Shown in pieces: positions 1 to 7,492 of a stretch of DNA of 64,000 nucleotides. A program made the translations under genes and the position numbers. The DNA comes from Mesonia sp. K7 (GTDB lineage: Bacteria; Bacteroidota; Bacteroidia; Flavobacteriales; Flavobacteriaceae): NCBI RefSeq assembly GCF_003233725.1, contig NZ_QKQV01000014.1, positions 1 through 64,000 of the forward strand, read 5' to 3'. The notes beneath the pieces are model-generated. The model worked only from the letters and a program-made list of their open reading frames with translations, was not told the origin of the DNA and ran no database searches. Each line of letters opens with the position of its first letter. Positions within the stretch are counted from its first letter, which is position 1.

Positions 1-30
1 TGCTTATTGTGGGAGAGTAGGTCGCCGCCT
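1..30 (+). rRNA. rrf: 5S ribosomal RNA, 3' end only
   Basis: The window opens with the terminal bases of a 5S rRNA. The stretch GGGAGAGTAGGTCGCCGCC matches the conserved 3' end seen in Flavobacteria, and an intrinsic terminator follows at once. The 5' part lies outside the window. It implies an rRNA operon reading into the window from the left. Confidence 0.85.
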
Positions 31-35
31 TTTTT

Positions 36-70
36 AAGCCCTCATCTTTTGATGGGGGCTTTTTGTTTTT
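36..70 (+). terminator. rRNA operon terminator
   Basis: An 11-bp stem (36-46 with 51-61, one G-T pair) has a 4-base loop and is followed by a T-rich run to 70. It lies directly behind the 5S end and ahead of the promoter of the next gene. Confidence 0.85.
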
Positions 71-109
71 ATGGACTTCATAGATACGGATATTCTCATG
101 TTTTTTAAT

Positions 110-117
110 TAGATTTG
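110..117 (+). promoter_or_regulatory. -7 box of the aminotransferase gene
   Basis: TAGATTTG is an exact match to the Bacteroidetes -7 consensus TAnnTTTG. It sits 19 bases before the ATG at 137 and after the rRNA terminator. No convincing -33 box is visible. Confidence 0.5.
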
Positions 118-136
118 AAACGATAAAAAACGATTC

Positions 137-1279
137 ATGAGCAAAACTAAAATCTGGCTTTCTTCACCACATATGGGAGGAAAGGAAATAGAGTATATTA
201 ACTCAGCTTTTGATGAAAACTGGATTGCACCTCTTGGCCCAAATGTCAACGGTTTTGAGACAGATCTCAAAAACTATATTCAACAATCAAAAGAGATAGC
301 AGCATTAAGCAGTGGAACAGCCGCTATTCATTTAGCTTTGATTCATTTGGGTGTTTCTCATGGTGACGAAGTTATCTGCCAAAGTATTACTTTTTCTGCA
401 TCAGCTAACCCGATAGCTTACCAAGGAGCTACACCTATTTTTATCGATAGTGAGCCCACTACTTGGAATATGTGTCCAATTGCTTTAAAGAAAGCAATCA
501 AAGACAGGATAGCTAAAGGAAATAAACCTAAAGCTATTATTGTTGTACATTTATATGGGATGCCGTGTAAAATGAATGAAATTCTCATGGTAGCCAAACA
601 ATATGATATTCCTGTCATAGAAGATGCTGCAGAAGCATTAGGTTCTACTTATAGAGGTCAAAAATGCGGAGCATTCGGAGAGTTTGGAATTCTTTCATTT
701 AACGGAAATAAAATTATTACCACAAGTGGAGGAGGAGCTTTAGTGTGTAAAGATGAAGCAACCAAAAGCAAAATTGTTTTTTACGCTACACAAGCAAGAG
801 ATAATGCTCCACATTATCAACATAGTGAAATAGGTTACAATTACAGATTGAGTAATATTTCTGCGGGAATTGGCCGTGGGCAAATGGAAGTTTTAGACAA
901 ACATATCGGTCTTCGCCGAAAAATGAATATTTTTTATAAAGATATTTTTTCAGGTATTAAAGGTGTTGAAGTTTTCACGGAACCGGGCGAAAGTTATTTT
1001 TCAAACCACTGGTTAAGTGCTATTTTAGTAGATCCAAATCAAACTGGTGGAATTACCCGAGAAGATTTACGTCTTGCTTTTGAAGCTGAAAATATAGAAA
1101 GTAGGCCTTTATGGAAACCAATGCATATGCAACCAGTTTTTAAAGATGCTCCTTATTATGGAGGTAATGTAGCTGAAGAACTTTTTGAAAATGGACTTTG
1201 CTTACCATCAGGCTCAAATTTGACAGATGACGATAGAGAAAGAATTAAAACAGTAATTTTAAACGTATTTAGAGTATAA
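137..1279 (+). CDS. DegT/DnrJ/EryC1-family PLP-dependent sugar aminotransferase
   Basis: This 380-residue protein belongs to the family that transfers an amino group from glutamate to keto-sugar nucleotides, for O-antigen, capsule or glycan precursors in the cytoplasm. Visible signatures are the phosphate-binding SSGTAA (58-63), the cofactor-binding Asp163 in EDAAEALG, and Lys192 in SFNGNK, which would form the Schiff base with PLP. Length is normal for the family. The exact sugar substrate cannot be told from sequence; UDP-4-keto-6-deoxy hexoses are typical. No other sugar-nucleotide genes are adjacent, so its pathway partners must lie elsewhere. It shares one base with the next gene (TAATG), suggesting co-translation with the nitroreductase. 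Confidence 0.9.
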   Translation: MSKTKIWLSSPHMGGKEIEYINSAFDENWIAPLGPNVNGFETDLKNYIQQSKEIAALSSGTAAIHLALIHLGVSHGDEVICQSITFSASANPIAYQGATPIFIDSEPTTWNMCPIALKKAIKDRIAKGNKPKAIIVVHLYGMPCKMNEILMVAKQYDIPVIEDAAEALGSTYRGQKCGAFGEFGILSFNGNKIITTSGGGALVCKDEATKSKIVFYATQARDNAPHYQHSEIGYNYRLSNISAGIGRGQMEVLDKHIGLRRKMNIFYKDIFSGIKGVEVFTEPGESYFSNHWLSAILVDPNQTGGITREDLRLAFEAENIESRPLWKPMHMQPVFKDAPYYGGNVAEELFENGLCLPSGSNLTDDDRERIKTVILNVFRV

Positions 1280-1836
1280 TGATAGAAGGTATTATCAAAA
1301 AAAGAAGATCTATTTTTCCTGTTCAGTATGACAAAGGAGTAAAAGTAGAAGATGTTATTATCCATAAAATGTTGGAAGCTGCCAATTGGGCTCCTACTCA
1401 TAAAAAAACTGAACCTTGGCGTTTTTATGTGGTGAAATCTGATAAAAAGAAAGTTCTTTCAACTTTTATGGTCGATAAATATAAAGAGACTGTTGTCAGC
1501 CCTTCTGATTTTAAAGCGAAACAAATTGCAGATAAAATAGAGCAATCAAGCCATATCATTATTATCTGTATGCAGCGTGACCCAAAAGAATCGCTTCCAG
1601 AATGGGAAGAAGTTGCCGCAACAGCCATGGCGGTACAAAATATGTGGTTGGTTGCTGCCGAAAACAAAGTAGGTAGCTATTGGAGTTCGCCCGGATATAT
1701 TAGTAAAATGGGAGAATTTTTACCTCTTAAAAATGGTGAAAAGTGTTTAGGTTTATTTTATGTTGGAAGCTTCTCAGGAGAATTGCCCGAAGGAGAGCGA
1801 ACTCCTATCGAGCATAAAGTAACTTGGTTAGATTAA
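1279..1836 (+). CDS. nitroreductase family protein
   Basis: This 185-residue flavoprotein resembles the short, YdjA-like branch of the nitroreductase family, FMN-dependent NAD(P)H oxidoreductases usually acting as dimers in the cytosol. The N-terminal KKRRSIFP and the following ANWAPTHKKTEPWRF segment are the family's FMN-contacting motif, and the C-terminal half has the GSYWSSPGY segment seen in this branch. The ATG overlaps the stop codon of the aminotransferase. The physiological substrate is unknown; the pairing with a sugar aminotransferase may be only a transcriptional convenience. It converges on the next gene, overlapping it by four bases. Confidence 0.85.
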   Translation: MIEGIIKKRRSIFPVQYDKGVKVEDVIIHKMLEAANWAPTHKKTEPWRFYVVKSDKKKVLSTFMVDKYKETVVSPSDFKAKQIADKIEQSSHIIIICMQRDPKESLPEWEEVAATAMAVQNMWLVAAENKVGSYWSSPGYISKMGEFLPLKNGEKCLGLFYVGSFSGELPEGERTPIEHKVTWLD

Positions 1837-2606
1837 ATCACTTCAAACTCTAAATCATCAAAGCCTTCTATAGTTGCTTTTATTTTTTGATTAGGTTGTA
1901 AATTAACCATTGGTCCTAAAGCACCAGATAATATGATTTCCCCTTTTCGAAGGGGATTTTTTAATTCGTACATTTTGTTAGCCAACCAAACTACGGCGTT
2001 TAGCGGGTTTCCCATGCATGAAGTTCCGTCGCCTTCTGAAGCTAAATTACCATCAACAAATAGTTGCATTTTGTTTTTTTGAAGATCAATTTCACTTAAG
2101 GAAACTTCTCTTTCACCTAACACAAAATGACTCGAAGAAGCATTGTCGGCAATAGTGTCGGTAATTTTTATATTCCAATCTTTGATGCGACTTCCTACAA
2201 TTTCTACTGCAATCTTAGCGTGATCAATAGCTTCTACAACCTCTTCTTCCGTGATGTTTTCTTTATCTAAATCTTTTTTGAGGATAAAAGCAATTTCAGC
2301 TTCTGCTTTAGGTTGCATTAATTCTGCGAAAGTGATGTTTTCACTGGCGTGAAATTGCATATTGTTAAGTAAAATACCAAAATCGGGTTGGTCAACCCCT
2401 AATTGCTCTTGTACTTTAAAGGAAGTAAGCCCGATTTTTTTTCCTCTTTCGATTAAACCTGAATTCTTCTTTTTCTCAATGTTTATCTCTTGAATCTTGT
2501 AGGCACTTTCTAAGTCTAAAGCACCTATATGCGCTCGAATCGGTTCACATGAAACTTTGTTTTGCTCTGCTTGGTATATTCTATCGGCTAGTTGTTGTAA
2601 AGTCAT
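1833..2606 (-). CDS. 2-keto-4-pentenoate hydratase-like protein (FAH superfamily)
   Basis: This 257-residue protein has the length and layout of the MhpD/XylJ/DmpH group, which hydrates 2-hydroxypenta-2,4-dienoate or decarboxylates 4-oxalocrotonate in aromatic meta-cleavage pathways. Supporting segments are KIGLTSFKVQEQLGV, KAEAEIAFIL (metal-binding acidic residues), and the C-terminal LSGALGPMVNLQPNQKI with the small-residue loop of FAH-fold enzymes. No other catabolic genes are nearby, so the actual substrate is uncertain. It is followed upstream on the same strand, one base away, by the DUF456 gene, and the two probably share a transcript. Confidence 0.8.
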   Translation of the reverse strand: MTLQQLADRIYQAEQNKVSCEPIRAHIGALDLESAYKIQEINIEKKKNSGLIERGKKIGLTSFKVQEQLGVDQPDFGILLNNMQFHASENITFAELMQPKAEAEIAFILKKDLDKENITEEEVVEAIDHAKIAVEIVGSRIKDWNIKITDTIADNASSSHFVLGEREVSLSEIDLQKNKMQLFVDGNLASEGDGTSCMGNPLNAVVWLANKMYELKNPLRKGEIILSGALGPMVNLQPNQKIKATIEGFDDLEFEVI

Positions 2607-2607
2607 T

Positions 2608-3108
2608 TTAAAAAATTGGGTAATGTTTGATCACTAAATAAATGTAAAAACCCAAAAATACACAAGCTGTAAAGAATTTCATAAAAGTAGAAGCGATAAA
2701 TCCGAAAAAAGAACCTGTGGCAGCTTTAAAAGAAGATTGTACCGAACTTTCTTTGGTAAAAAACAATTGCCCAATAAAAGCACCAACAAATGGCCCAATT
2801 AAAAATCCAAAAGGAATAGGAGCCAAAATACCCACAATCAACCCAATTGTTGTCCCCCACGAAGCAGCTTTGCTTCCGCCGTAGCGTTTGGTTCCCGCTG
2901 CAGGAATGAGGTAATCGGCTACAGAAATGAGTAACATCAACACAAAAGAAATAATGAGAATCGTATAATTCATCTCTACTTTAGAAGTAAAATAGAAAAG
3001 TAAAACCCCAATCCAACTTATTGGTAAACCTGGTAAAACTGGCAGAATGCTCCCTATGATTCCTACAATACAGAGCAATAACCCGATGATGAGTAAAGCG
3101 ATATCCAT
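2608..3108 (-). CDS. DUF456 family membrane protein
   Basis: This 166-residue integral membrane protein has glycine- and proline-rich helices: an N-terminal hairpin with LPGLPISWIGVLLF, a central segment, and the family-typical GFLIGPFVGAFIGQLF segment. I count about four to five membrane spans. DUF456 proteins are widespread in bacteria and have no settled function. The gene lies one base upstream of the hydratase gene on the same strand. A near-consensus -7 box TATTTTTA (minus strand, 3130 down to 3123) lies just upstream of the ATG. Confidence 0.8.
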   Translation of the reverse strand: MDIALLIIGLLLCIVGIIGSILPVLPGLPISWIGVLLFYFTSKVEMNYTILIISFVLMLLISVADYLIPAAGTKRYGGSKAASWGTTIGLIVGILAPIPFGFLIGPFVGAFIGQLFFTKESSVQSSFKAATGSFFGFIASTFMKFFTACVFLGFYIYLVIKHYPIF

Positions 3109-3239
3109 GTATAAATTTTGAATAAAAATAGTCTTTTTTTGCAGGAAGTAAAATCTATTAACAAGAGGAGATTCTGTAACTCTTAAGTTCTAGAGACAAC
3201 ATGACAATTTAGGGAAAACCTTGTAAAAAATAAATAATT

Positions 3240-3273
3240 AACTAAAAAATTAGTTTAAACTAAAAATTTAGTT
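3240..3273. promoter_or_regulatory. BlaI-type operator: two palindromes upstream of blaI-like gene
   Basis: AACTAA(N4)TTAGTT at 3240-3255 is followed by AACTAAA(N2)TTTAGTT at 3258-3273, and the junction TTAGTTTAAACTAA (3250-3263) is itself a perfect 14-bp palindrome. The four ACTA/TAGT half-sites suit dimers of a BlaI/MecI-type winged-helix repressor. The last half-site touches the -7 box, so binding should block transcription of the downstream repressor-protease pair. Confidence 0.75.
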
Positions 3274-3280
3274 ATATTTG
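3273..3280 (+). promoter_or_regulatory. -7 box of the blaI-M56 operon
   Basis: TATATTTG matches TAnnTTTG exactly. It lies 20 bases before the blaI ATG and directly abuts the operator palindromes. Confidence 0.65.
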
Positions 3281-3300
3281 TTTTATAATTGATTTGAAAA

Positions 3301-3666
3301 ATGAAAGAACTCACCAAAGCAGAAGAGGAAGTGATGCAACTTTTATGGAAGCTTGAAGAAGCCAATGTTGCTCACTTGATCGACGAAATGGAAGAACCAA
3401 AACCGGCGTACAACACGGTTTCTACGATTGTTAGAATTTTAGAAAACAAAGGTTTTGTAGGTTTTAGAAAAGAGGGAAGAGGTCATATTTATTTCCCGAA
3501 AGTAGAAAAAGATGCTTATAGTAAATTTTCATTAACCAAGTTAATGAACAATTACTTTGAAGGTTCACCTAAAAGCTTACTCTCTTTTTTTGTAAAAAAG
3601 AATAAGCTTTCGCTCAATGAACTAGAAGAAATTTTAAAAGAAATTGATAAAAATAAAAAGTCATGA
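3301..3666 (+). CDS. BlaI/MecI/CopY family transcriptional repressor
   Basis: This 121-residue winged-helix repressor starts with the family signature LTKAEEEVMQLLW and continues with YNTVSTIVRILENKGFV, the recognition-helix region (residues about 38-55). The C-terminal part is the dimerisation region. In the known Bla/Mec systems the partner M56 protease inactivates the repressor after a signal; here the partner gene overlaps the stop by four bases (ATGA), which supports the same pairing. The operator upstream suggests autoregulation. In Bacteroidetes such pairs are common and rarely tied to beta-lactamase genes; none is adjacent here, so the inducer and regulon are unknown. Confidence 0.93.
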   Translation: MKELTKAEEEVMQLLWKLEEANVAHLIDEMEEPKPAYNTVSTIVRILENKGFVGFRKEGRGHIYFPKVEKDAYSKFSLTKLMNNYFEGSPKSLLSFFVKKNKLSLNELEEILKEIDKNKKS

Positions 3667-5231
3667 GTACCTATATTTTGCAATCCGGATTGTTTTTACT
3701 GGCTTTTTGGCTGATTTATATATTATTTCTAAAAAGAGAAACCTTTTTTACCTATAACCGAATTTATCTGTTGGTGACTCCTATTTTAGCAGCGGTTTTA
3801 CCGTTGTTCAAAATCAATTTTTTTGAAAGTTATACCGAAAAAGCACAAGAAATATTGGTTTTACCGGCTGTTTTTATAGGCAAAAACCAAGCAGAAGTCA
3901 CTCTCGCAAGTAAATCCGTTTTAAGCGAAACCACTTTTATACAAGAGCATTTCCTCAGTATTTTATATGTAGCTGGTTTACTGCTGATGTTCGCTTTTTT
4001 TATACGGAAACTTCTCAAGTTTCTGCAATTTTCGAAACAAGGAAAAGCAAAGTGTTTTGAAGATTACCGATGGGTGGAAGTACCAAATACCAAAGTGGCT
4101 TGTACTTTTTTGCATACCATTTATTTGGGAAGCGAACTTTCTGAAAAGGAAAAACAACATATTTTAAAACACGAGAAAACACACGCCAAGCAAAGACATA
4201 CCTACGATTTACTCTATTTTGAGTTGCTCAAAATTGTAAGCTGGTTTAATCCCGTAGTGTTTTTTTACCAACACGAGATGAATCAAATTCACGAATATAT
4301 TGCCGATCAACAAGCAACAAAGGATGCTGATAAGTTACCGTATTACCAGAGCTTACTTAATCTTGCTTTTGGGAGTTCAAACATTTCATTTATCAATCAA
4401 TTTTTTAATCATTCATTAATTAAAAAACGTATTAAAATGTTAGAAAAAACAAAATCTACCCGAAGCGCACTATTAAAGTTTTTAGTGCTTGTTCCCGCCA
4501 TTATGGCGATGTTATTTGTGGTTTCGTGTACCGATGAAGCTGTAAAAGAATCCCAAGATTCTGCTGTTTCAGAACTAACCCATCAAGAACTTTTGGATAA
4601 ATATTCAAAAGAAATCGAAGAAATGGAGGCCGAAGGAAAAGACTTTATGGAAATTCAAAAAAGTTATTTTCCCTATAAAAAAGAAGAGGATAATAATGCT
4701 GTTTATTCGCGAGAAGATTATTATAAAGTTCAAGCTTTTATGACCTGGATGAACAATAAAATGAGGGAAGAAGGAAAAGATGTGCCAGATTATAAGGTTA
4801 AAACTTATGAAGAGTATAAAAAAGAGAAAGCTATGCTTCCTCCACCTCCACCTCCACCACCTTTCCCGGGATCTTATTCTATAAAAGAGATTGATAAAGT
4901 TCCAGCTTATCAAGGGTGTGAAGGTTTAGGAACATTTAATGAGACATATCAATGTACAGCAACCAAAATTGCAGAATATGTCATCAATAACTTTGACAAC
5001 AAAAAAATAGCACCTCTCAACCTAGAAAAAGGTTCACAGCGTATCTATGTGAAGTTTGTCATAGGTAAAACAGGTGAAGTGATAAATGTAAAAGCTAGAG
5101 CAAGCAACGAAATTTTAGCAGATGAAGCCAAAAGGCTAATCGAAAGTTTGCCTCCATTTATTCCAGGGGAAAATAAAGGTGAAAAAGTAAATGTAGAATA
5201 TGCATTACCAATTATTTATAAAACAGAATAA
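3663..5231 (+). CDS. M56 (BlaR1-like) membrane metallopeptidase with C-terminal TonB-like domain
   Basis: This 522-residue protein has N-terminal membrane helices (about 5-50 and 95-115), then a cytoplasmic-facing zinc protease domain with His170-Glu171-x-x-His174 (HEKTH) and a downstream Glu211 in HEYIAD, the M56 pattern. A further hydrophobic segment near residues 265-285 is followed by an extracytoplasmic region. A proline run sits at 391-400, and residues about 408-522 resemble a TonB C-terminal domain, ending in an LPPFIPG segment. BlaR1 itself carries a penicillin-binding domain at this end, so the sensor module differs. It is translationally coupled to the repressor gene. Confidence 0.88.
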   Translation: MSTYILQSGLFLLAFWLIYILFLKRETFFTYNRIYLLVTPILAAVLPLFKINFFESYTEKAQEILVLPAVFIGKNQAEVTLASKSVLSETTFIQEHFLSILYVAGLLLMFAFFIRKLLKFLQFSKQGKAKCFEDYRWVEVPNTKVACTFLHTIYLGSELSEKEKQHILKHEKTHAKQRHTYDLLYFELLKIVSWFNPVVFFYQHEMNQIHEYIADQQATKDADKLPYYQSLLNLAFGSSNISFINQFFNHSLIKKRIKMLEKTKSTRSALLKFLVLVPAIMAMLFVVSCTDEAVKESQDSAVSELTHQELLDKYSKEIEEMEAEGKDFMEIQKSYFPYKKEEDNNAVYSREDYYKVQAFMTWMNNKMREEGKDVPDYKVKTYEEYKKEKAMLPPPPPPPPFPGSYSIKEIDKVPAYQGCEGLGTFNETYQCTATKIAEYVINNFDNKKIAPLNLEKGSQRIYVKFVIGKTGEVINVKARASNEILADEAKRLIESLPPFIPGENKGEKVNVEYALPIIYKTE

Positions 5232-5252
5232 ACTTTATATTTTTTCAATTCA

Positions 5253-5290
5253 AACCAAGCCGAACTTTAAAATTCGGCTTGGTTGTTTTA
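5253..5290 (+). terminator. terminator of the blaI-M56 operon
   Basis: A 12-bp perfect stem (5253-5264 with 5273-5284) has an 8-base loop and is followed by GTTTTA. Confidence 0.8.
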
Positions 5291-5317
5291 TCTTGTTAGG
5301 AGTTTAAATGCTTTGAT

Positions 5318-5824
5318 ATGAAAAATATGTTTACAATTCTGCTACTTTTCTTCGGACTGAATTTTATGTTTTCACAATCACCTTGTGATACTATAGAAGA
5401 TTACCGAAGATTTGATTTTTGGCTTGGCGAATGGGAGGTTTTTTCCGATGGAAATAAAATTGCCGAAAGTTCGATAACACTTACCAAAGGCAATTGCGGA
5501 ATCATTGAAAACTACAATCCGTTCAATAATGCTGGCGGAAGTTCTATTAGCTATTTTGATGCAGCCGACAAAAAATGGAAACAAGAATGGGTTGCCAATG
5601 GGCATGTGTCGCATTATGTAGAACCTAATCACTACACCGAAGGAGAAATGCAATTGGTTGCCAAACATATTGACCAAAAAGGCAACGAGTTCTGGCTGCG
5701 AATGATTTATTATTACGACAAAAAGCAAGATAGCGTTCGCCAACTCATGGAACGTTCTACCGATAATGGTGTTACTTGGCAAAAAGTCTTTGACGGTTTA
5801 TACAAAAGAAAGACAGCAAATTAA
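5318..5824 (+). CDS. secreted lipocalin-like protein of unknown function
   Basis: This 168-residue protein begins with a signal peptide ending near FSQS (residues 1-20). The mature part opens with FDFWLGEWEV, a motif typical of small DUF1579-like beta-barrel proteins, and continues with alternating aromatic beta-strand patterns to QKVFDGLYKRK. It probably forms a lipocalin-like barrel in the periplasm or outside the cell; no ligand can be predicted. The gene stands between two terminator or promoter regions and appears to be transcribed alone or with the following lipoprotein gene. Confidence 0.7.
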   Translation: MKNMFTILLLFFGLNFMFSQSPCDTIEDYRRFDFWLGEWEVFSDGNKIAESSITLTKGNCGIIENYNPFNNAGGSSISYFDAADKKWKQEWVANGHVSHYVEPNHYTEGEMQLVAKHIDQKGNEFWLRMIYYYDKKQDSVRQLMERSTDNGVTWQKVFDGLYKRKTAN

Positions 5825-5832
5825 TACATTTG
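5825..5832 (+). promoter_or_regulatory. possible -7 box before the lipoprotein gene
   Basis: TACATTTG matches TAnnTTTG exactly, 28 bases before the ATG at 5861. A chance match is possible in AT-rich DNA. Confidence 0.35.
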
Positions 5833-5860
5833 CTATACTTAGGTTTGTTAAATTTGTTAG

Positions 5861-6334
5861 ATGAAGTATCATTACCTTTTTCTCCTTTTTCTGGTGGTCG
5901 GTTGTAAAGAGATCGAAACCCAAAAAGTATATTCTGATGAGATTTCACAAAAAGAATTACAGCAAATCAATTGGAGTGAGGTAGAGACTTATCCTGAGTT
6001 TCAAAACTGCTCGCATTGTGTCGAAAAAGCAGAAAAGAAAAAATGTTTTGAGCAAAAAGTAACCGAGTATTTCTACAGGAAACTAGCCACACAGCAATAT
6101 GTGGTGACCGATAGTTTAGACGAGACTTTTCATTTGTATATCAAAATTACAGCAGCAGGAAAGCCTGTTTTAGATTCGCTTCATGCAAGTGAAGATTTGT
6201 ATATTAAGTTACCTCAATTAGATAGCTTGATGACCACTTCCGTGGAAAACTTACCAGTACTCGAACCCGCATATAAGCGCGGAATTCCGGTAAGCACAAG
6301 TTTTACTTTGCCTTTAGAAATAAAAACCAAATAA
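5861..6334 (+). CDS. lipoprotein of unknown function
   Basis: This 157-residue protein has a short lipoprotein signal with lipobox VVGC (Cys15), so it should be lipid-anchored in an outer or inner membrane. The mature region has a NCSHCVEKAEKKKCF cluster with three cysteines that could form a disulfide or bind metal, and a domain with VTDSLDETFHLYIKITAAGKPV and a C-terminal PVSTSFTLPLEI. That second half vaguely resembles the energy-transducer (TonB-C) beta-strand pattern seen in the M56 protein nearby, but I would not assign it. It ends one base before ruvC and may be co-transcribed with it. Confidence 0.7.
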   Translation: MKYHYLFLLFLVVGCKEIETQKVYSDEISQKELQQINWSEVETYPEFQNCSHCVEKAEKKKCFEQKVTEYFYRKLATQQYVVTDSLDETFHLYIKITAAGKPVLDSLHASEDLYIKLPQLDSLMTTSVENLPVLEPAYKRGIPVSTSFTLPLEIKTK

Positions 6335-6335
6335 G

Positions 6336-6887
6336 TTGACTAACGAAAAAATTATATTAGGCATCGATCCCGGAACAACCATTATGGGCTACGGACTCAT
6401 TAAAGTTGTTGGAAAGAAGATGGAGTTTATTCAACTGAACGAATTGCTACTTAAAAAATATGCTGATCACTATGTGAAATTGCGTCATATTTTCGAAAGA
6501 ACCATAGAACTCATCGATACCTATCATCCTGACGAAATAGCAATTGAAGCTCCGTTTTACGGAAAAAACGTACAGTCGATGCTTAAATTAGGAAGAGCTC
6601 AAGGTGTCGCAATGGCAGCAGGCTTAAGTCGACAAATACCTGTAACCGAGTATTCACCTAAAAAAATAAAAATGGCAATAACAGGTAATGGTAATGCCAG
6701 TAAAGAACAAGTGGCTAAGATGTTACAACAAACCTTAAACCTTAAAACTTTACCTGATAATCTCGATGCCACCGATGGTTTAGCAGCTGCAGTTTGCCAT
6801 TTTTACAATGCAGGAAAAATAGAGTCGGGAAAATCTTATTCGGGTTGGGAATCGTATATAAAGCAAAATCCTCAAAAAATAAAATAG
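6336..6887 (+). CDS. ruvC: crossover junction endodeoxyribonuclease RuvC
   Basis: RuvC resolves Holliday junctions together with RuvAB in recombination and repair. The four acidic catalytic residues are visible: Asp11 (GIDPGTT), Glu71 (IEAPFYGKNVQS), Asp144 and Asp147 (LDATDGLAAAVCH). Length (183 residues) is normal. Translation must begin at TTG 6336: there is an in-frame stop at 6321-6323, and the next in-frame ATG falls after the essential DPGT motif. The TTG start lies one base after the lipoprotein stop codon, which suggests coupling. A glutathione peroxidase gene follows after one base. Confidence 0.95.
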   Translation: MTNEKIILGIDPGTTIMGYGLIKVVGKKMEFIQLNELLLKKYADHYVKLRHIFERTIELIDTYHPDEIAIEAPFYGKNVQSMLKLGRAQGVAMAAGLSRQIPVTEYSPKKIKMAITGNGNASKEQVAKMLQQTLNLKTLPDNLDATDGLAAAVCHFYNAGKIESGKSYSGWESYIKQNPQKIK

Positions 6888-6888
6888 A

Positions 6889-7440
6889 ATGAAAAAAATA
6901 GTAGTAATTTGTCTGGCAGTATTAGGATGTATTTCTTGTGCACAAAGTCAAAAAAATATGGATCAAACGATTTATCAGTTCAAAGTAGAAGATATAAGCG
7001 GTGAAACTTTTGATATGAGTTCGCTTAAAGGTAAAAAAGTATTGATTGTAAACACGGCAAGCGAATGTGGGTTAACACCACAATATGAGCAGTTAGAAGA
7101 AGTTTACAAATCGTATAAAGATGACAATTTTGTGATTATTGGTTTTCCTGCCAACAACTTTGGAGCACAAGAACCAGGAAGCAATGAGCAAATAGCACAA
7201 TTTTGCAAAGCCAATTATGGTGTTACTTTTCCTATGATGAGTAAAATTTCAGTAAAAGGAGATGATATGCATCCGTTATATCAATTCTTAACTCAAAAAT
7301 CTAAAAATGGTTTTGAAGATTCTGAAGTTGAATGGAATTTCCAAAAATATTTAATCAATGAAAAAGGAGAATTGGTAGATGTTGTTAGCCCAAGAACACT
7401 GCCAAATGATAAGCAAATCATCAGTTGGATTGAAGAATAA
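6889..7440 (+). CDS. glutathione peroxidase-family lipoprotein (Cys type)
   Basis: This 183-residue thiol peroxidase reduces hydrogen peroxide or lipid peroxides; bacterial Cys-type members usually use thioredoxin. The catalytic tetrad is visible: Cys60 (NTASECGLTPQY), Gln94 (NNFGAQEPGS), Trp149 and Asn150 (EWNFQKY). A second cysteine, Cys106 (AQFCKANYGVTFP), sits where the resolving Cys is found in related enzymes. The N-terminus is a lipoprotein signal (VLGC, Cys14), so the enzyme is exported and anchored, unlike the cytosolic E. coli homologue. It is the last gene of the apparent lipoprotein-ruvC-peroxidase run. Confidence 0.92.
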   Translation: MKKIVVICLAVLGCISCAQSQKNMDQTIYQFKVEDISGETFDMSSLKGKKVLIVNTASECGLTPQYEQLEEVYKSYKDDNFVIIGFPANNFGAQEPGSNEQIAQFCKANYGVTFPMMSKISVKGDDMHPLYQFLTQKSKNGFEDSEVEWNFQKYLINEKGELVDVVSPRTLPNDKQIISWIEE

Positions 7441-7492
7441 CGTGATTCCGCACTTGATGCGAAACCTTATCATTTGATTTTTTAGCTTTTAT

